Source: Bacillota bacterium
GTDB lineage: Bacteria; Bacillota; Clostridia; Oscillospirales; Ruminococcaceae
Direction: 5' to 3'
DNA: 12,083 nucleotides
Assembly: GCA_023394255.1 (NCBI GenBank)
Contig: JAEXAZ010000179.1
Coordinates: 1 to 12,083, forward strand
The notes under the pieces were generated by a model. It was not told where the DNA came from. It saw only the letters and a list, made by a program, of their open reading frames with translations, and searched no databases. Both the position numbers and the translations under genes were made by a program. Positions 11,949 through 12,083 of the stretch are shown here, one piece after another. Within the stretch, counting starts at the first letter, position 1. Every line of letters begins with the position of its first letter.

Positions 11949-12083
11949 TGCGGAATAAGTCCCCTTTCTTTACACGGGTTTATTTGTACGAAGCCCGGAT
12001 GTGATTGCATTGCTGCATTCCCTGCCCGGTTCATGTCCCGGCCTGAGGTTTAGAACATCAAATACTACACGGGAAAGCATCAT
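11949..12083 (-). other. Unassigned sequence upstream of the lipoprotein gene
   Basis: A leftward open frame enters near the window edge (two ATG codons at 12078-12083) and stops at 11970. The 37 residues show no family I recognise and no ribosome binding site can be judged, so it could be the tail of an upstream gene or non-coding. No convincing promoter or terminator was found. Confidence 0.25.

Overview
The window looks like chromosomal DNA from a Gram-positive Firmicute, most likely a gut-type or anaerobic Clostridia member. This is inferred from strong GGAGG-type ribosome binding sites, sigma-A promoters close to TTGACA-17-TATAAT, two lipoprotein signal peptides with lipoboxes, U-tailed hairpin terminators, and mid-range base composition. 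I could not run any search, so the taxonomy is an impression. No RNA gene, IS element, CRISPR array or origin was seen.

Region 1 (1-6446) is a carbohydrate-use locus. A class II aldolase-like gene (only its first 18 codons are inside the window) runs leftward. A LacI-family regulator runs rightward and is followed by a CUT1-type ABC importer (lipoprotein binding protein, then MalF-like and MalG-like permeases) and an L-fucose/L-arabinose isomerase-like enzyme. No ATPase gene is present in the visible part, so the importer may borrow a shared MsmK-type ATPase. Three related operator-like sites with a central CG were found. A perfect 18-bp palindrome covers the aldolase start point. A near-copy covers the start point of a full-consensus promoter in front of the binding-protein gene, and a third copy lies 79 bp further downstream. 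They tie aldolase, transporter and isomerase into one regulon probably controlled by the LacI protein. A U-tailed hairpin between the binding-protein and permease genes should lower permease expression relative to the binding protein.

Region 2 (6542-8824, minus strand) is a marR - nitroreductase - MFS transporter operon. Its promoter carries three copies of a 9-bp half-site placed over the -10 element, inside the spacer and just downstream, the layout of an autorepressed MarR system. It is probably a drug or toxic-compound resistance cassette.

Region 3 (8846-11282) is a stress-type module. A MerR/NmlR-AdhR-like regulator (plus strand) faces away from a cupin - carboxymuconolactone-decarboxylase-like - aldo/keto reductase operon (minus strand). 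The intergenic region holds two mirror-image MerR-type promoters that share one TATTATAATA box. The operon promoter has the 19-bp spacer typical of MerR-activated genes, while the regulator's own promoter can be read with a normal 17-bp spacer. The regulator has a cysteine at residue 52, the position known as the sensor cysteine in B. subtilis AdhR, so a reactive-aldehyde or electrophile response is a reasonable hypothesis. A strong hairpin terminator insulates this operon from the marR promoter.

Region 4 (11340-12083, minus strand) holds a lipoprotein with a cyclophilin-like domain. It has a 12-bp tandem duplication inside its signal-peptide codons, and about 135 bp of unassigned sequence lies upstream of it.
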